From assembly GCA_027489065.1 (NCBI GenBank), contig JAIYAM010000010.1, positions 1 through 64,000 of the forward strand: a stretch of 64,000 nucleotides of DNA, in the 5' to 3' direction. Below are positions 55,633-64,000 of this stretch, piece after piece (position 1 is the first letter of the stretch; every line of letters starts with the position of its first letter). A program made the translations under genes and the position numbers. Under the pieces are notes generated by a model. It was not told where the DNA came from and ran no database searches. It saw only the letters and a program-made list of their open reading frames with translations. The stretch is from Erythrobacteraceae bacterium (GTDB lineage Bacteria; Pseudomonadota; Alphaproteobacteria; Sphingomonadales; Sphingomonadaceae).

Positions 55633-56496
55633 ATGAAGCAGATTTTCAGGACCGCCCCCCTCGCGCTGATCCTGATGGGTATTCCCGCAATCGCCGAAGT
55701 GCCCCTTGAAATTGCGGACACGGGCCACGTGACCGTGCCGGTCCAAGGCCAGTTCGGCGAGAAGCAGTTCGTTCTGGACACGGGAGCGGAAGGCAGCGCG
55801 ATCTACGAGGATTTCGCGAATGCCTTCGCCTTCCCCGATGCAGGAAAAACCGAGCTTCAAGGACAGACCGGGGCCTCGGACATAGCACTGGCCAATATCG
55901 GATCGGTGACATTGGACGGCGTCGGTACTGCCCCGATCATGGCCGCCAAGCTGCCTGCGCGCGCTGACAAGGTCCCGCTGGCCGGGATCGTCGGACTGGA
56001 TGTGTTCGGCGACCGGACGCTGGACTTCGATTTGCCGCGCCGACGCGCTTCGCTGCTCGCGCCGGGGCAACTGCCCGCTGATCTCACGACCAAACCCGTT
56101 ATCGCTACCCCCACAGTTGGGCAGCTCCTGACAGTGCCCGTGAAAATCGGATCGGTGACTGCGACCGCGGTGATCGACACGGGAGCCCGCAAGACACGGA
56201 TCAACTGGAATCTGGCCCGATTGCTCAAGATCGATCCTGCGGACCTCGCGGAAGGTGAGACCATCCACGGAGCCACCAACACTGCATTGGAGACAGGGGC
56301 CACGCGACTGCGAGAGGCTTCCTTGGGCACTCGAAGCCTTGTCGATGCGCCTGTTCTGGTAGCCGATCTTCCTGTTTTCGAGGTTTTCGGCGTGGCTGAT
56401 CGGCCCGCCCTGATCCTGGGCCTGGACTGGCTGATGGACACGCGGATGGTCGTGGACTTCCCCGGTCAGCGCGTCTGGTTCGAACCTGCGAAGTAG
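55633..56496 (+). CDS. Secreted retropepsin-like aspartyl protease-family protein
   Basis: 287 aa. Signal peptide (LALILMGIPAIA) and two Asp-Thr-Gly-Ala active-site motifs: FVLDTGAEGSAIYEDF at about 43-58 and TAVIDTGARKTRINWNL at about 180. Unusually, both lobes are in one chain, as in pepsin-type folds, though each lobe resembles bacterial retropepsin-like (clan AA) proteins. C-terminal GLDWLMDTRMVVDF closes the second lobe. Substrate unknown. It begins 27 bases after era. Confidence 0.83.
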   Translation: MKQIFRTAPLALILMGIPAIAEVPLEIADTGHVTVPVQGQFGEKQFVLDTGAEGSAIYEDFANAFAFPDAGKTELQGQTGASDIALANIGSVTLDGVGTAPIMAAKLPARADKVPLAGIVGLDVFGDRTLDFDLPRRRASLLAPGQLPADLTTKPVIATPTVGQLLTVPVKIGSVTATAVIDTGARKTRINWNLARLLKIDPADLAEGETIHGATNTALETGATRLREASLGTRSLVDAPVLVADLPVFEVFGVADRPALILGLDWLMDTRMVVDFPGQRVWFEPAK

Positions 56497-56666
56497 GCGC
56501 TTCGTCAGCCTTCATTTCGCAGCGGTTCGGTGTCCGATCATTCCGCCCGCGACCGACGAATATTCTTGTGGCCATGAGGGCTGGCTCCCGCCTTCAGGCT
56601 ACCCTCCCTTGCAAGCGCCCCCGATCCACGGCACATCGGCAGAACTGTTCAGGGGGGACTTCATTC

Positions 56667-57392
56667 ATGCGCATCGCACTTGCCTTCGCGGGCCTCGCTC
56701 TCGCGTTCACGACTCCGTTGCTGGCCCAGACGGCGCCCAGCCCCTCCGCGAGCCCCGCTCCGGCGGCGGAGGAAGGCCCCAAGCCGGTCGCGACCTTCGA
56801 GAACCGCAAATTGTCCACCAAGGATCTGGGCGACAAGCTCAGTGCCGGGGGTCTCGTCATCCTGATGCGGCATGAGCGGACCAATGTGCCCTCGCGCGGG
56901 GACGATTACGCGCGTCCGGCCAATGACTGCAACGCGCAGCGCAATCTCTCACCCGCAGGCGTCACGGGTGCGGCGGAGACGGGCGCGGCCATTCGCGTGC
57001 TCGGCTGGCCGATCGGCCGCGTGCTCTCGAGCGAGATGTGCCGTGCGACCGAGACCGCGCGCTTCATGTTCGGCCGCTACGAGATCGAACCGCGCCTGAT
57101 GCACCATGACAATACCGCGGAGCGCACCGTGACGGTGGCGGGCAAGGAGCTGAACGCCCTGCTCGCGGACATGCCGGCGGGCGCCAAGGACAACACCGTG
57201 ATGGTCAGCCACATCGGCAACATCTATTTCGCCACGGGCCTGACCCTGAGCGAGGGCGAGTTCGCCGTGCTCGAGCGGCAGGAGGACGGGCATTATGTCG
57301 CCCTCGGCACCTACGACCCGGGCTACATCGGCGCCGCTGCGCGCACCAAGCAGTACCTCGAGGCACGGGCCGCGGAGGCCGCCGCCAAGTAG
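56667..57392 (+). CDS. Secreted histidine phosphatase-family protein
   Basis: 241 aa. A signal peptide and a Pro/Ala/Ser linker precede a histidine-phosphatase domain with LMRHERT (catalytic RH), SSEMCRATETARFMFG and MVSHIGNIYFATG (second His). Periplasmic acid phosphatase is the likely role; a mutase is unlikely because it is exported and lacks mutase-specific features. ATG 56667 follows AGGGGGGACTTC. Last residues are an Ala-rich tail. Confidence 0.85.
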   Translation: MRIALAFAGLALAFTTPLLAQTAPSPSASPAPAAEEGPKPVATFENRKLSTKDLGDKLSAGGLVILMRHERTNVPSRGDDYARPANDCNAQRNLSPAGVTGAAETGAAIRVLGWPIGRVLSSEMCRATETARFMFGRYEIEPRLMHHDNTAERTVTVAGKELNALLADMPAGAKDNTVMVSHIGNIYFATGLTLSEGEFAVLERQEDGHYVALGTYDPGYIGAAARTKQYLEARAAEAAAK

Positions 57393-57443
57393 CGCCAGCG
57401 ATCGTCAGATTTGCAATTCAGGAATACGAATCAGGGGGAAGGT

Positions 57444-58475
57444 GTGACTGGAAGCAGGATTCTCGGGCGCGGTTTGGCCGCTTTTCTGGCGCTCCCGCTG
57501 GCCTTCGCGGCGGCCGCCGCGGCCACGGCGCGCGAGCCAATCATCGACATGCACGTTCACGCACTGGCGGCCGACGATCAGGGACCACCGCCGCTGGCGA
57601 TGTGCGTTCCGATCAACCCCATGCCGACTTGGGACACCGGCCTGCCGACGATCCAGAACTTCATCACGCCCTTCAAGGCGCCGCCCTGCAAGGACCCCAT
57701 CTGGTCGCCCGAAACCACCGAGGAGGTGATGCGCCGGTCGCTTGCGGTGATGGAGCGCAACAATGTCATCGGGGTGGTGAGCGGGCGCATGAAGATCCTC
57801 ACGGCATGGGCGGCCGCAGCGCCTGACCGCGTGATGCCGAGCCTGACGCCCGATCTGCCGATACCAGCCGATTTCGCAGGCAGCCTCGCGCAGCTCAAGA
57901 AGGACGGTCGGATCGCGGTGCTGGGCGAGCTGGGCTTCCAGTACGAGGGCATTGCACCCGACGATCCGCGACTCGAACCGCTATGGGCCGCCGCCGAGGC
58001 GAATGACATTCCGGTCGCGTTGCACATGGGGCCGGGGCCTCCGGGCATCGCATACATGCCGGGCATGGGTTACCGCGCGAAGTTCTCAAGCCCGCTGCTG
58101 CTGGAGGACGTGCTGGTGCGCCATCCCAAGCTGCGGGTGAACGTGATGCACGCAGGCTTCCCCATGCTGGATGACACGCTGGCGCTGCTCTACGCGCATC
58201 CGCAGGTCTATCTGGACACAGGTGTGATCGTCTACACGCAGCCGCGCCCGGCGTTCTATCGCTATCTGGGCGCTCTGGTCGATGCTGGCTTCGGCAAGCG
58301 CATTATGTTCGGGTCGGACCAGATGGTGTGGCCCGAGACGATGGAACGCGGCATCGCGGTGATCAAGGAAGCGCCATTCCTCAGCGAAGAACAGAAGCGC
58401 GACATCCTCTACAACAATGCAGCGCGCTTCCTGAAGCTCGACGAAGCGACGATCGCGCGGCACCACGCGATGTAA
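57444..58475 (+). CDS. Secreted amidohydrolase-family protein
   Basis: 343 aa from GTG 57444, with a GGGGGAAGG ribosome site; an ATG further upstream has none. A signal peptide (LAAFLALPLAFAAAAAATA) is followed by a TIM-barrel hydrolase of the amidohydrolase-2 type: IIDMHVHAL (metal HxH), ALHMGPGPPG, NVMHAGFPMLDD, and MFGSDQMVWPET (metal Asp). Substrate unknown; decarboxylase-like or lactonase activities occur in this family. Confidence 0.84.
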   Translation: MTGSRILGRGLAAFLALPLAFAAAAAATAREPIIDMHVHALAADDQGPPPLAMCVPINPMPTWDTGLPTIQNFITPFKAPPCKDPIWSPETTEEVMRRSLAVMERNNVIGVVSGRMKILTAWAAAAPDRVMPSLTPDLPIPADFAGSLAQLKKDGRIAVLGELGFQYEGIAPDDPRLEPLWAAAEANDIPVALHMGPGPPGIAYMPGMGYRAKFSSPLLLEDVLVRHPKLRVNVMHAGFPMLDDTLALLYAHPQVYLDTGVIVYTQPRPAFYRYLGALVDAGFGKRIMFGSDQMVWPETMERGIAVIKEAPFLSEEQKRDILYNNAARFLKLDEATIARHHAM

Positions 58476-58502
58476 GGCGGAGGCTGGCGCGGGGCCGGAG
58501 GC

Positions 58503-59144
58503 TTAGCCCCGCCCCAGCTTCTCCAGCTTCGCCTTCAGCGCGGCCTCGTCGAAGGGCTTGACGATGTAGTCGTCGGCCCCTGCGGCGATGCCGTCGTGTA
58601 TGTCCTTGGCCTCGCCGTTCGAGGTGCAGAACACCACCACCGGTTCCTTGGGCGTGGGGATGGCGCGCAGCTTGGCGACGAATTCGATGCCGTCCATCTC
58701 GGGCATATTCCAGTCGGTCAGGACCAGATCGGGCATGGCCTGCTTGCAGCGGGCGAGCGCCTCGTGGCCGTCCTGCGCTTCGATCGGCACATAGCCGAGG
58801 CTGGTGGCGATCTTGGCGGCGACCTTGCGGATCACCCGGCTGTCGTCGACGATCAGGCAGGTCTTGGCGGCCGCGGCGGGCGCCGGCTGGCCGGCATAGC
58901 GATCGCGCATCGCCTTGGCGGCGGCGACGATGGCGGCGGTGTCGTCAGGCTCTACGGACGCGGCAGGCTGCGGCGGCGCGCCTGCGCCGGCGGCAGGCGC
59001 TGCGGCCTCGGCGACGCGTTCGGCATCGCTTTCGGCGCGGGCAGCAAGCATCGCTTCGTTCTCGGCGAGCTTTTCCGCCAGGGTCTTGCCGTCACGCGGT
59101 GCGTGGCGGTTGGGGCCGGTGTGGCGCTTGATCAGATTCTGCAC
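58503..59144 (-). CDS. Response regulator with N-terminal Ala-rich extension and CheY-like receiver
   Basis: 213 aa. The receiver is C-terminal, from about residue 94: acidic pair Asp100-Asp101, phospho-acceptor Asp144 (VLTDWNMPEMDG), Thr174 and Lys196 (YIVKPF). Before it are about 90 residues of basic then Ala/Pro-rich, partly coiled-coil sequence (TLAEKLAENEAMLAARAESDAERVAE). No output domain. GTG 59144 overlaps the 104-aa gene by 13 bases, after a GGGGGAGC ribosome site. No histidine kinase lies nearby. Confidence 0.83.
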   Translation of the reverse strand: MQNLIKRHTGPNRHAPRDGKTLAEKLAENEAMLAARAESDAERVAEAAAPAAGAGAPPQPAASVEPDDTAAIVAAAKAMRDRYAGQPAPAAAAKTCLIVDDSRVIRKVAAKIATSLGYVPIEAQDGHEALARCKQAMPDLVLTDWNMPEMDGIEFVAKLRAIPTPKEPVVVFCTSNGEAKDIHDGIAAGADDYIVKPFDEAALKAKLEKLGRG

Positions 59145-59446
59145 GGCTGCTGCTCCCCCCGAAGGCTCGCGAAGCCCGCGTCGTAAGCGGCCGCCGCATA
59201 ATCGTCGGAGAACGGATCGGCCTCGATCGCGCCCGTGCCCTCGCCCGGCGTCATGCGGATGTGGAGGTAGGGCATCCAGACATCGCCAAATTCGGCCTTC
59301 TGGTACCACACGTCGAGCACATCATAGCTCGCCCACATCCCGTCCGGTTCGCGCAGGCGGATGCCTTCGCCGATGCGCGGAACCGCGGCGAAGCGGATCC
59401 GCGACTGGGTCTGGTGAGTCTCGTTCTGGACTTCGATTTCTATCAC
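59132..59446 (-). CDS. Small beta-rich protein coupled to the response regulator
   Basis: 104 aa: MIEIEVQNETHQTQSRIRF, VPRIGEGIRLREPDGMWASYDVLDVWYQK and YLHIRMTPGE look like a small beta-barrel; the last 30 residues are acidic/Ala-rich. The 3' end overlaps the response regulator start by 13 bases. No family recognised. Could be an adaptor or sensor of the regulator; that is inference from coupling alone. Confidence 0.7.
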   Translation of the reverse strand: MIEIEVQNETHQTQSRIRFAAVPRIGEGIRLREPDGMWASYDVLDVWYQKAEFGDVWMPYLHIRMTPGEGTGAIEADPFSDDYAAAAYDAGFASLRGEQQPCRI

Positions 59447-59518
59447 GACGGCAAGCCCTTTTTCCGGAGCCGGTGATAGGGACCAAATGCTTTATGTTTT
59501 ATCAACGCCGCAGCGGCG

Positions 59519-59541
59519 GGAGCGGCGTTTTGCGCCGCTCC
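59519..59541 (-). terminator. Hairpin after topA, weak terminator candidate
   Basis: 9-bp perfect stem GGAGCGGCG, loop TTTTG, CGCCGCTCC, 6 bases beyond the topA stop. No T-tract follows on the minus strand; termination is uncertain. Confidence 0.4.
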
Positions 59542-59546
59542 GCACC

Positions 59547-62174
59547 TCAGTTCGTCGCAGAAGCGGCCTTCTTGGCTGGAGCCTTCTTCTTGGCGGGCGC
59601 TTTCTTTGCGGCAGTCTTCGCAGGCGCTTTCTTCGCAGGCGCTTTCTTCGCAGGCGCTTTCTTCGCGGCAGCCTTCTTGGGGGCAGCCTTCTTCTTCGCC
59701 TTGCCCTTCGCCGGGCCCTTGGCCGCACGCGCGTCGATCAGCGCGATCGCGGTCTCGAGCGTCACCTCTTCGGGCTTGGCATCGCGCGGGACGTTGGCGT
59801 TGGTGGTGCCGTCGGTGATGTAGGGGCCGTAGCGCCCCGGCATGACCTTGATCTCGCCGCCGCTCACCGGGTGCGTGCCCAGCGTCGCGATCGGCTCCGC
59901 CTTGCCGCGCGCAGCCCCGCCGCGGGTTGCGGCCTGGGCAAGGATATCGACCGCGCGGTTCATGCCGACCTCGAACACCTCGCGGGTGTTCGACAGCTTG
60001 CCGTACTTGCCGTCATGCCGCAGGTAAGGCCCGTAACGCCCGATATTCGCTTCGATCTCCATCCCCGTATCCGGGTGCGCGCCGATGATCCGCGGGAGGT
60101 CGAGCAGTTTGACCGCCCAGTCGAGGTCGAAATCGTCGAGGTCCTTGGGGATGCTCGCGCGCTTGGCTTCCTTGCCGTCGCCCATCTGCACATAGGGGCC
60201 GAAACGCCCGGTCTTGCGGTGGATGTCTTCGCCCGTTTCGGGGTGCTGGCCCATGACACCATCCTCGGCCCCGCCCTCGCCTTCCCCGCCCGGCTGGGCG
60301 AAGCGGCGGGTGTATTTGCATTCGGGATAGTTGGCGCAGGCCACAAAGGCCCCGAAGCGGCCGCCGCGCAGGGATAGCCGCCCGTTGGCGCGGCCTTCGG
60401 CGGCGCACAGCGGGCAATCACGCGGGTCGCTGCCGTCTTCCTTGGGCGGGAAGAGGAAGTCCGAGAGATATTCGTCGAGCGCCTCGGTCACTTCCGAGGG
60501 GAGCTTCTCCATGACCTCGTCGGCCTTGGGCTTGAAGTCCTTCCAGAACCGCTCGAGCAGCCGCTTGTACTCCTCGCGCCCGTCGGAAACGACGTCGAGC
60601 TCGTCCTCCATTCCGGCGGTGAAGTCATAGGCGACGTAGGTGGGGAAGAAGCGTTCGAGGAAGGCGGTCAGCAGGCGGCCGCTTTCTTCCGCGAAGAAGC
60701 GGTTCTTCTCCATCCGCACGTAACTTCTGTCCCGCAACGTCTGGATGGTCGAGGCATAGGTCGAAGGCCGCCCGATGCCGAGCTCCTCCAGCCGCTTGAC
60801 CAGCGACGCTTCCGAGAAGCGCGGCGGCGGCTGGGTGAAGTGCTGGGTGGCATCGACCGCGCGCTTGGCCGGACAATCGCCTGCCTTCATCACCGGGAGC
60901 AAGCCGCCATCCTCGTCCTCGCTGTCGTCGAGCCCTTCCTGATAGACCGCAAGGAAGCCGGGGAAGCGGATCACCTGCCCGGTGGCGCGCAATTCGTGCT
61001 GGCCGGTGGGATCGCGCAGGGTGACGGTTGTGCGTTCCAGCTGCGCGGTCGCCATCTGGCTCGCCATCGCGCGCTTGAAGATGAGGTCGTAGAGCCGGCC
61101 TTCATCGCCCGCGCCTGAGCGTTCCTTGGTGAAATCGGTGGGACGGATCGCCTCGTGCGCTTCCTGCGCGTTCTTCGCCTTGGTGCTGTAGAAGCGCGGC
61201 TTTTCCGGCAGGTAGGCGGCGTCATAGCGCACTGCAATGGCATCCCGCAGAGCCATGATCGCGCCCGGGTCCATCTGCACGCCGTCGGTCCGCATATAGG
61301 TGATCGCGCCCGCCTCGTAGAGGCTCTGCGCGAGGCGCATGGTGTGCTGCGCCGAGAAGCCGAGCTTGCGGGCCGCCTCCTGCTGGAGCGTCGAGGTGGT
61401 GAACGGCGGCGCGGGGTTGCGCTTCAGCGGCTTGGTCTCGACGCCTTCGACCGTGAAGCGCCCGGCTTCGACAGCGGCCTTGGCCTCCATGGCGATGCCT
61501 TCAGCGCCGAGGCTGAGGCGTTCCAGCTTCTCGCCCCGGAACCGCACCAGCCGCGCATCGAATTCGGTGCCGTCATGCTGCATCCGCGCAACGACGCTCC
61601 AATATTCCTCCGCGCGGAAGGCCTCGATCTCGCGCTCGCGCTCGACGATCAGGCGCAGCGCCACGGACTGCACGCGGCCCGCGCTCTTGGCTCCGGGGAG
61701 CTTCCTCCACAGCACCGGCGAGAGGGTGAAGCCGAACAGGTAATCCAGCGCCCGGCGCGCCAGATAGGCGTCGATCAGCGGCTGATCGAGCTCGCGGGGC
61801 TTGGCCATCGCGTCGAGCACGGCGGTCTTGGTGATCGCGTTGAAGGTGACGCGGTCGACCTTGGCGGGCAGGCTCTTGCGCTTCTTCAGAAGCTCCTGAA
61901 CGTGCCAGCTGATCGCCTCGCCCTCGCGGTCAGGGTCGGTGGCGAGCACGAGGCGGCTCGCGCCCTTGGCCGCGTCGGCGATTTCCTTGAAGCGGCTCTG
62001 CTTGTCGCGGTAGAGTTCCCACTCCATCGCGAAGTCGTCCTCCGGCTTCACGCTGCCATCCTTGGGCGGCAGATCGCGGACATGGCCGTAGGAGGCCAGA
62101 ACCTTGAAGTCGGCCCCAAGATACTTCTCGATGGTTTTGGCTTTGGCGGGGGATTCGACGATGACAAGCTGCAT
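59547..62174 (-). CDS. topA: DNA topoisomerase I
   Basis: 875 aa type IA topoisomerase that relaxes negative supercoils. TOPRIM starts at residue 1 (MQLVIVESPAKAKTIEKYLG) with DPDREGEAISW; the catalytic Tyr293 lies in ITYMRTDGVQ; a C-terminal zinc region (CPLCAAEGR then CANYPECKYTRRF) and several repeated topo C-terminal modules (GRFGPYVQMGDG, GRYGPYLRHDG, GRYGPYITDG) follow. It ends with about 50 residues of histone-H1-like Lys/Ala/Pro repeats (KKAPAKKAPAKK), a known alphaproteobacterial and actinobacterial feature that boosts DNA binding. Confidence 0.97.
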   Translation of the reverse strand: MQLVIVESPAKAKTIEKYLGADFKVLASYGHVRDLPPKDGSVKPEDDFAMEWELYRDKQSRFKEIADAAKGASRLVLATDPDREGEAISWHVQELLKKRKSLPAKVDRVTFNAITKTAVLDAMAKPRELDQPLIDAYLARRALDYLFGFTLSPVLWRKLPGAKSAGRVQSVALRLIVEREREIEAFRAEEYWSVVARMQHDGTEFDARLVRFRGEKLERLSLGAEGIAMEAKAAVEAGRFTVEGVETKPLKRNPAPPFTTSTLQQEAARKLGFSAQHTMRLAQSLYEAGAITYMRTDGVQMDPGAIMALRDAIAVRYDAAYLPEKPRFYSTKAKNAQEAHEAIRPTDFTKERSGAGDEGRLYDLIFKRAMASQMATAQLERTTVTLRDPTGQHELRATGQVIRFPGFLAVYQEGLDDSEDEDGGLLPVMKAGDCPAKRAVDATQHFTQPPPRFSEASLVKRLEELGIGRPSTYASTIQTLRDRSYVRMEKNRFFAEESGRLLTAFLERFFPTYVAYDFTAGMEDELDVVSDGREEYKRLLERFWKDFKPKADEVMEKLPSEVTEALDEYLSDFLFPPKEDGSDPRDCPLCAAEGRANGRLSLRGGRFGAFVACANYPECKYTRRFAQPGGEGEGGAEDGVMGQHPETGEDIHRKTGRFGPYVQMGDGKEAKRASIPKDLDDFDLDWAVKLLDLPRIIGAHPDTGMEIEANIGRYGPYLRHDGKYGKLSNTREVFEVGMNRAVDILAQAATRGGAARGKAEPIATLGTHPVSGGEIKVMPGRYGPYITDGTTNANVPRDAKPEEVTLETAIALIDARAAKGPAKGKAKKKAAPKKAAAKKAPAKKAPAKKAPAKTAAKKAPAKKKAPAKKAASATN
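59621..59665. repeat. Three tandem 15-bp repeats inside the topA tail
   Basis: CAGGCGCTTTCTTCG repeats exactly at 59621, 59636 and 59651. In the topA frame each unit encodes five residues of the Lys/Ala/Pro tail, so tail length could change in 5-residue steps by slippage. Confidence 0.9.
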
Positions 62175-62388
62175 AAGCGGGGTGAGGTGTCCTTACGTGT
62201 ACGTACGCGCGAGGGTGGAGCGGCCCCGAGGGTAACGTCAAGCCGATTGCATCGCGGGCAGCGGTGGCGCAGAACACTGATCGAAGCAAGTGCGCGGCCC
62301 TCGCGGGTCTGATGGTGTCGCAGCGATGCTTCTTCAAGCGGACCCGCCCGGGCTCGCCAGTATGTGATGTTTTCAAGGAGACCCAGAC

Positions 62389-62946
62389 ATGACCCGCCTT
62401 ACCCGTTCCTTCGCGCCTACCCTCGCCGCCTTCGCAGGCATCGCGCTCGCCCCGCCCTCGGTTGCCGAGGATGCCGCGCCCGCTTCGGCCCCTACCGTCG
62501 CCGCGATGCGCACCGCCGATGGCAAGGACGTGGGCAGCGTGACCTTCACCCAGACCGAGCACGGGGTGGTGGTGGCGGTGAAGGTTCATGATGTGCCCGC
62601 CGGCAAGCATGGCCTCCACATCCACCAGACCGGCGCCTGCACGCCGGATTTCATGGCCGCCGGGGGCCACTTCAACCCTGACAATGCCGAGCACGGCTTC
62701 CACGCCCCGGGCGGCTATCACGTCGGCGACCTCCCCAACCTCGATGTCGCGGCAGACGGCAGCGCCGAGGCCGAGTTCTTCGTGCCGGACGTGACGATTG
62801 CCGGACCGGTCACCGAGATGCTCCCCCACACGCTCAGCGATGCGGATGGATCGGCGATGATGATCCACGCCGCGACCGACGATTACAAGACCATGGCCTC
62901 GAGCGGCGGACGGCTCGCCTGCGGGGTGATCGTCGCCAAGAAGTAA
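62389..62946 (+). CDS. sodC: Copper-zinc superoxide dismutase
   Basis: 185 aa with a signal peptide (about 26 residues) directing it to the periplasm. Copper/zinc ligands: GLHIHQTGAC (His-x-His), GGHFNPDNAEHGFHAPGGYHVGDLPNL, and a late MMIHAATDDY. It removes superoxide outside the cytoplasm. An AAGGAGACCC ribosome site precedes the ATG. It diverges from topA across a 214-base gap, in which I see no other gene. Confidence 0.95.
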   Translation: MTRLTRSFAPTLAAFAGIALAPPSVAEDAAPASAPTVAAMRTADGKDVGSVTFTQTEHGVVVAVKVHDVPAGKHGLHIHQTGACTPDFMAAGGHFNPDNAEHGFHAPGGYHVGDLPNLDVAADGSAEAEFFVPDVTIAGPVTEMLPHTLSDADGSAMMIHAATDDYKTMASSGGRLACGVIVAKK

Positions 62947-62950
62947 GTCG

Positions 62951-64000
62951 TCAGGCGCGCCTGACCGTCCCGTCGGCTTCCCGCACCAACTCGCCCGCCA
63001 GTTCGAGCTCGAGCAGCGCCATGTGCACCTCGGCCGCGCTGGCGGCGGACTGGCGGATCAGCTCGTCGACCTCCACCGGGCCGTTGGAAAGCAAGGCGGC
63101 GACGGCCTCGGTGCTGTCGGGGTTCCACTCGGCTTCGGCGAGTTCGGCATAGTCGAAGGCTTCCGCCCCGTCCGACACCCGGAAGCGCGAGCGCGGCGCG
63201 CCGGTGAAGCTTTGCAGCAGCTCGACCACCTCCTCGGGCGTCTGCACCAGCACCGCGCCTTCGCGGATCAGCTGATTGCACCCCAGCGCCCGCGCATCGA
63301 GCGGGGAGCCGGGGATCGCCATCACCTCGCGCCCCGCCTCGCCCGCCAGCCGCGCGGTGATCAGCGATCCCGATTGCGGCGCGGCCTCGACCACCAGTGT
63401 GCCCAAGGCGAGACCCGCGATGATGCGGTTGCGCGAGGGGAAATGGCGCCCGCGCGGCTCGGTGCCGGGGGGCTGTTCGGCGATCAGCAGGGCCTCGCTG
63501 GCGATGCGCTCCTGAAGGCTAGCGTGCTGCGGCGGGTAGGCGATGTCGATGCCGCTGGCGATCACCCCGATGGTGGCTCTGGAGCCAAGGCTCAGGGCGC
63601 CCTCGTGCGCCGCACCGTCGATGCCCCTCGCCAGCCCCGAGACGACGGTGAAGCCAGCCTCGGCGAGCCCTGCGGCAAAGTCGCGCGCCAGCTTGACCGC
63701 GGCGGCGCTCGCGTTGCGCGCACCGACGAGAGCGACGCAGGGCTCCGAAGCCAGCGCCAGCCGCCCGCGGCAGGTGAGGATCGGCGGGGCGCTGTCGAGT
63801 TCCGCCAGCAGCGCAGGGTAATCGGGCTGGTCGTGGAACAGGTAGCGCGCGCCGGCCTTGCGCACCGCGGTGATCTCGTGCTCGATGCTTTCCGCCTTGG
63901 CGGGGCGGTAGAGCCCCCTCCCCCGGCTGGCGAGATCGGGCAGTGCGTCCAGCGCAGCGCCTGCGCTGCCGAAGCGGGCAATGAGCTGGCGGTAGCTCAC
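62951..64000 (-). CDS. dprA: DNA-processing protein DprA (5' end beyond window)
   Basis: C-terminal about 350 residues. A Rossmann-like domain is seen in VVSGLARGIDGAAHEGAL, IGVIASGIDIAYPPQ and GTLVVEAAPQSGSLITARLA, typical of DprA/Smf, which loads RecA on single-stranded DNA in transformation. A C-terminal winged-helix segment (EVDELIRQSAASAAEVHMALLELELAGELVR) is also present. The first codon in the window (GTG at 63998-64000) is inside the SYRQLIARFG segment, which in full-length DprA is not the start, so the real start lies off the right edge. Convergent with sodC. Confidence 0.92.
   Translation of the reverse strand: MSYRQLIARFGSAGAALDALPDLASRGRGLYRPAKAESIEHEITAVRKAGARYLFHDQPDYPALLAELDSAPPILTCRGRLALASEPCVALVGARNASAAAVKLARDFAAGLAEAGFTVVSGLARGIDGAAHEGALSLGSRATIGVIASGIDIAYPPQHASLQERIASEALLIAEQPPGTEPRGRHFPSRNRIIAGLALGTLVVEAAPQSGSLITARLAGEAGREVMAIPGSPLDARALGCNQLIREGAVLVQTPEEVVELLQSFTGAPRSRFRVSDGAEAFDYAELAEAEWNPDSTEAVAALLSNGPVEVDELIRQSAASAAEVHMALLELELAGELVREADGTVRRA

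Overview
The window is about 64 kb of GC-rich chromosome from an alphaproteobacterium. Sphingomonadales, probably an Erythrobacteraceae-like lineage (Erythrobacter/Porphyrobacter type), fits best. The reasons are AddAB instead of RecBCD, a DivL-type cell-cycle pseudokinase, Flp (type IVb) pilins, the AmgK/MurU peptidoglycan-recycling pair, and intergenic inverted repeats of a kind I associate with sphingomonads. This placement is inferred from gene content and style; no database was searched. I see no prophage, insertion sequence, integron, plasmid gene or CRISPR array. The content is core chromosomal.

Layout. 0-7.5 kb: tRNA-Asn, a secreted TonB-C domain protein, a PilZ protein with a tiny DRR-rich partner, a TauE/SafE permease and secA on the minus strand, then argJ and an inositol-phosphatase-family gene on the plus strand. 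7.5-20.5 kb: a long minus-strand block ahcY, divL, tsaE, amgK, murU, addB, addA, trxA, in which divL to addA are all joined by 4- to 8-base overlaps. A palindromic operator-like site lies upstream of ahcY, which is divergent from a one-Cys peroxiredoxin. 21-27 kb: small envelope and housekeeping genes, folE, a zincin, tRNA-Arg, mutT, three tandem Flp pilin genes and an M48 lipoprotein protease. 27-34 kb: accA, xerD and an unrecognised coupled pair (68 and 634 aa) on the minus strand, divergent from aroK-aroB-cyclase-GNAT. 34.8-45 kb: a propionyl-CoA to succinyl-CoA region on the minus strand (pccB, a 33-aa membrane ORF, epimerase, enoyl-CoA hydratase, methylmalonyl-CoA mutase, pccA further on), broken up by several REP-like hairpins and unrelated small genes. 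45-51 kb: an FAD oxidoreductase, two SDR genes, glutathione reductase and an RhlE-like RNA helicase. 51-55.6 kb: pgi, then lepB-rnc-era on the plus strand. 55.6-59.5 kb: a retropepsin-like protein, a histidine phosphatase, an amidohydrolase and a response regulator. 59.5-64 kb: topA, sodC, and dprA, which runs off the right edge.

Most notable. (1) A perfect 16-bp parS-like palindrome sits just after rnc and is followed by an 8-unit, 11-bp-period repeat array upstream of era. A related 4-unit array with the same 11-bp period lies 20 kb away beside pccA. I cannot assign the repeat family. (2) DivL carries Tyr instead of His in its H-box and is translationally coupled to tRNA modification, peptidoglycan recycling and recombination genes. 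(3) A 33-codon membrane ORF is locked between pccB and the epimerase by GTGA and ATGA overlaps. (4) An AT-rich 20-bp palindrome precedes ahcY.
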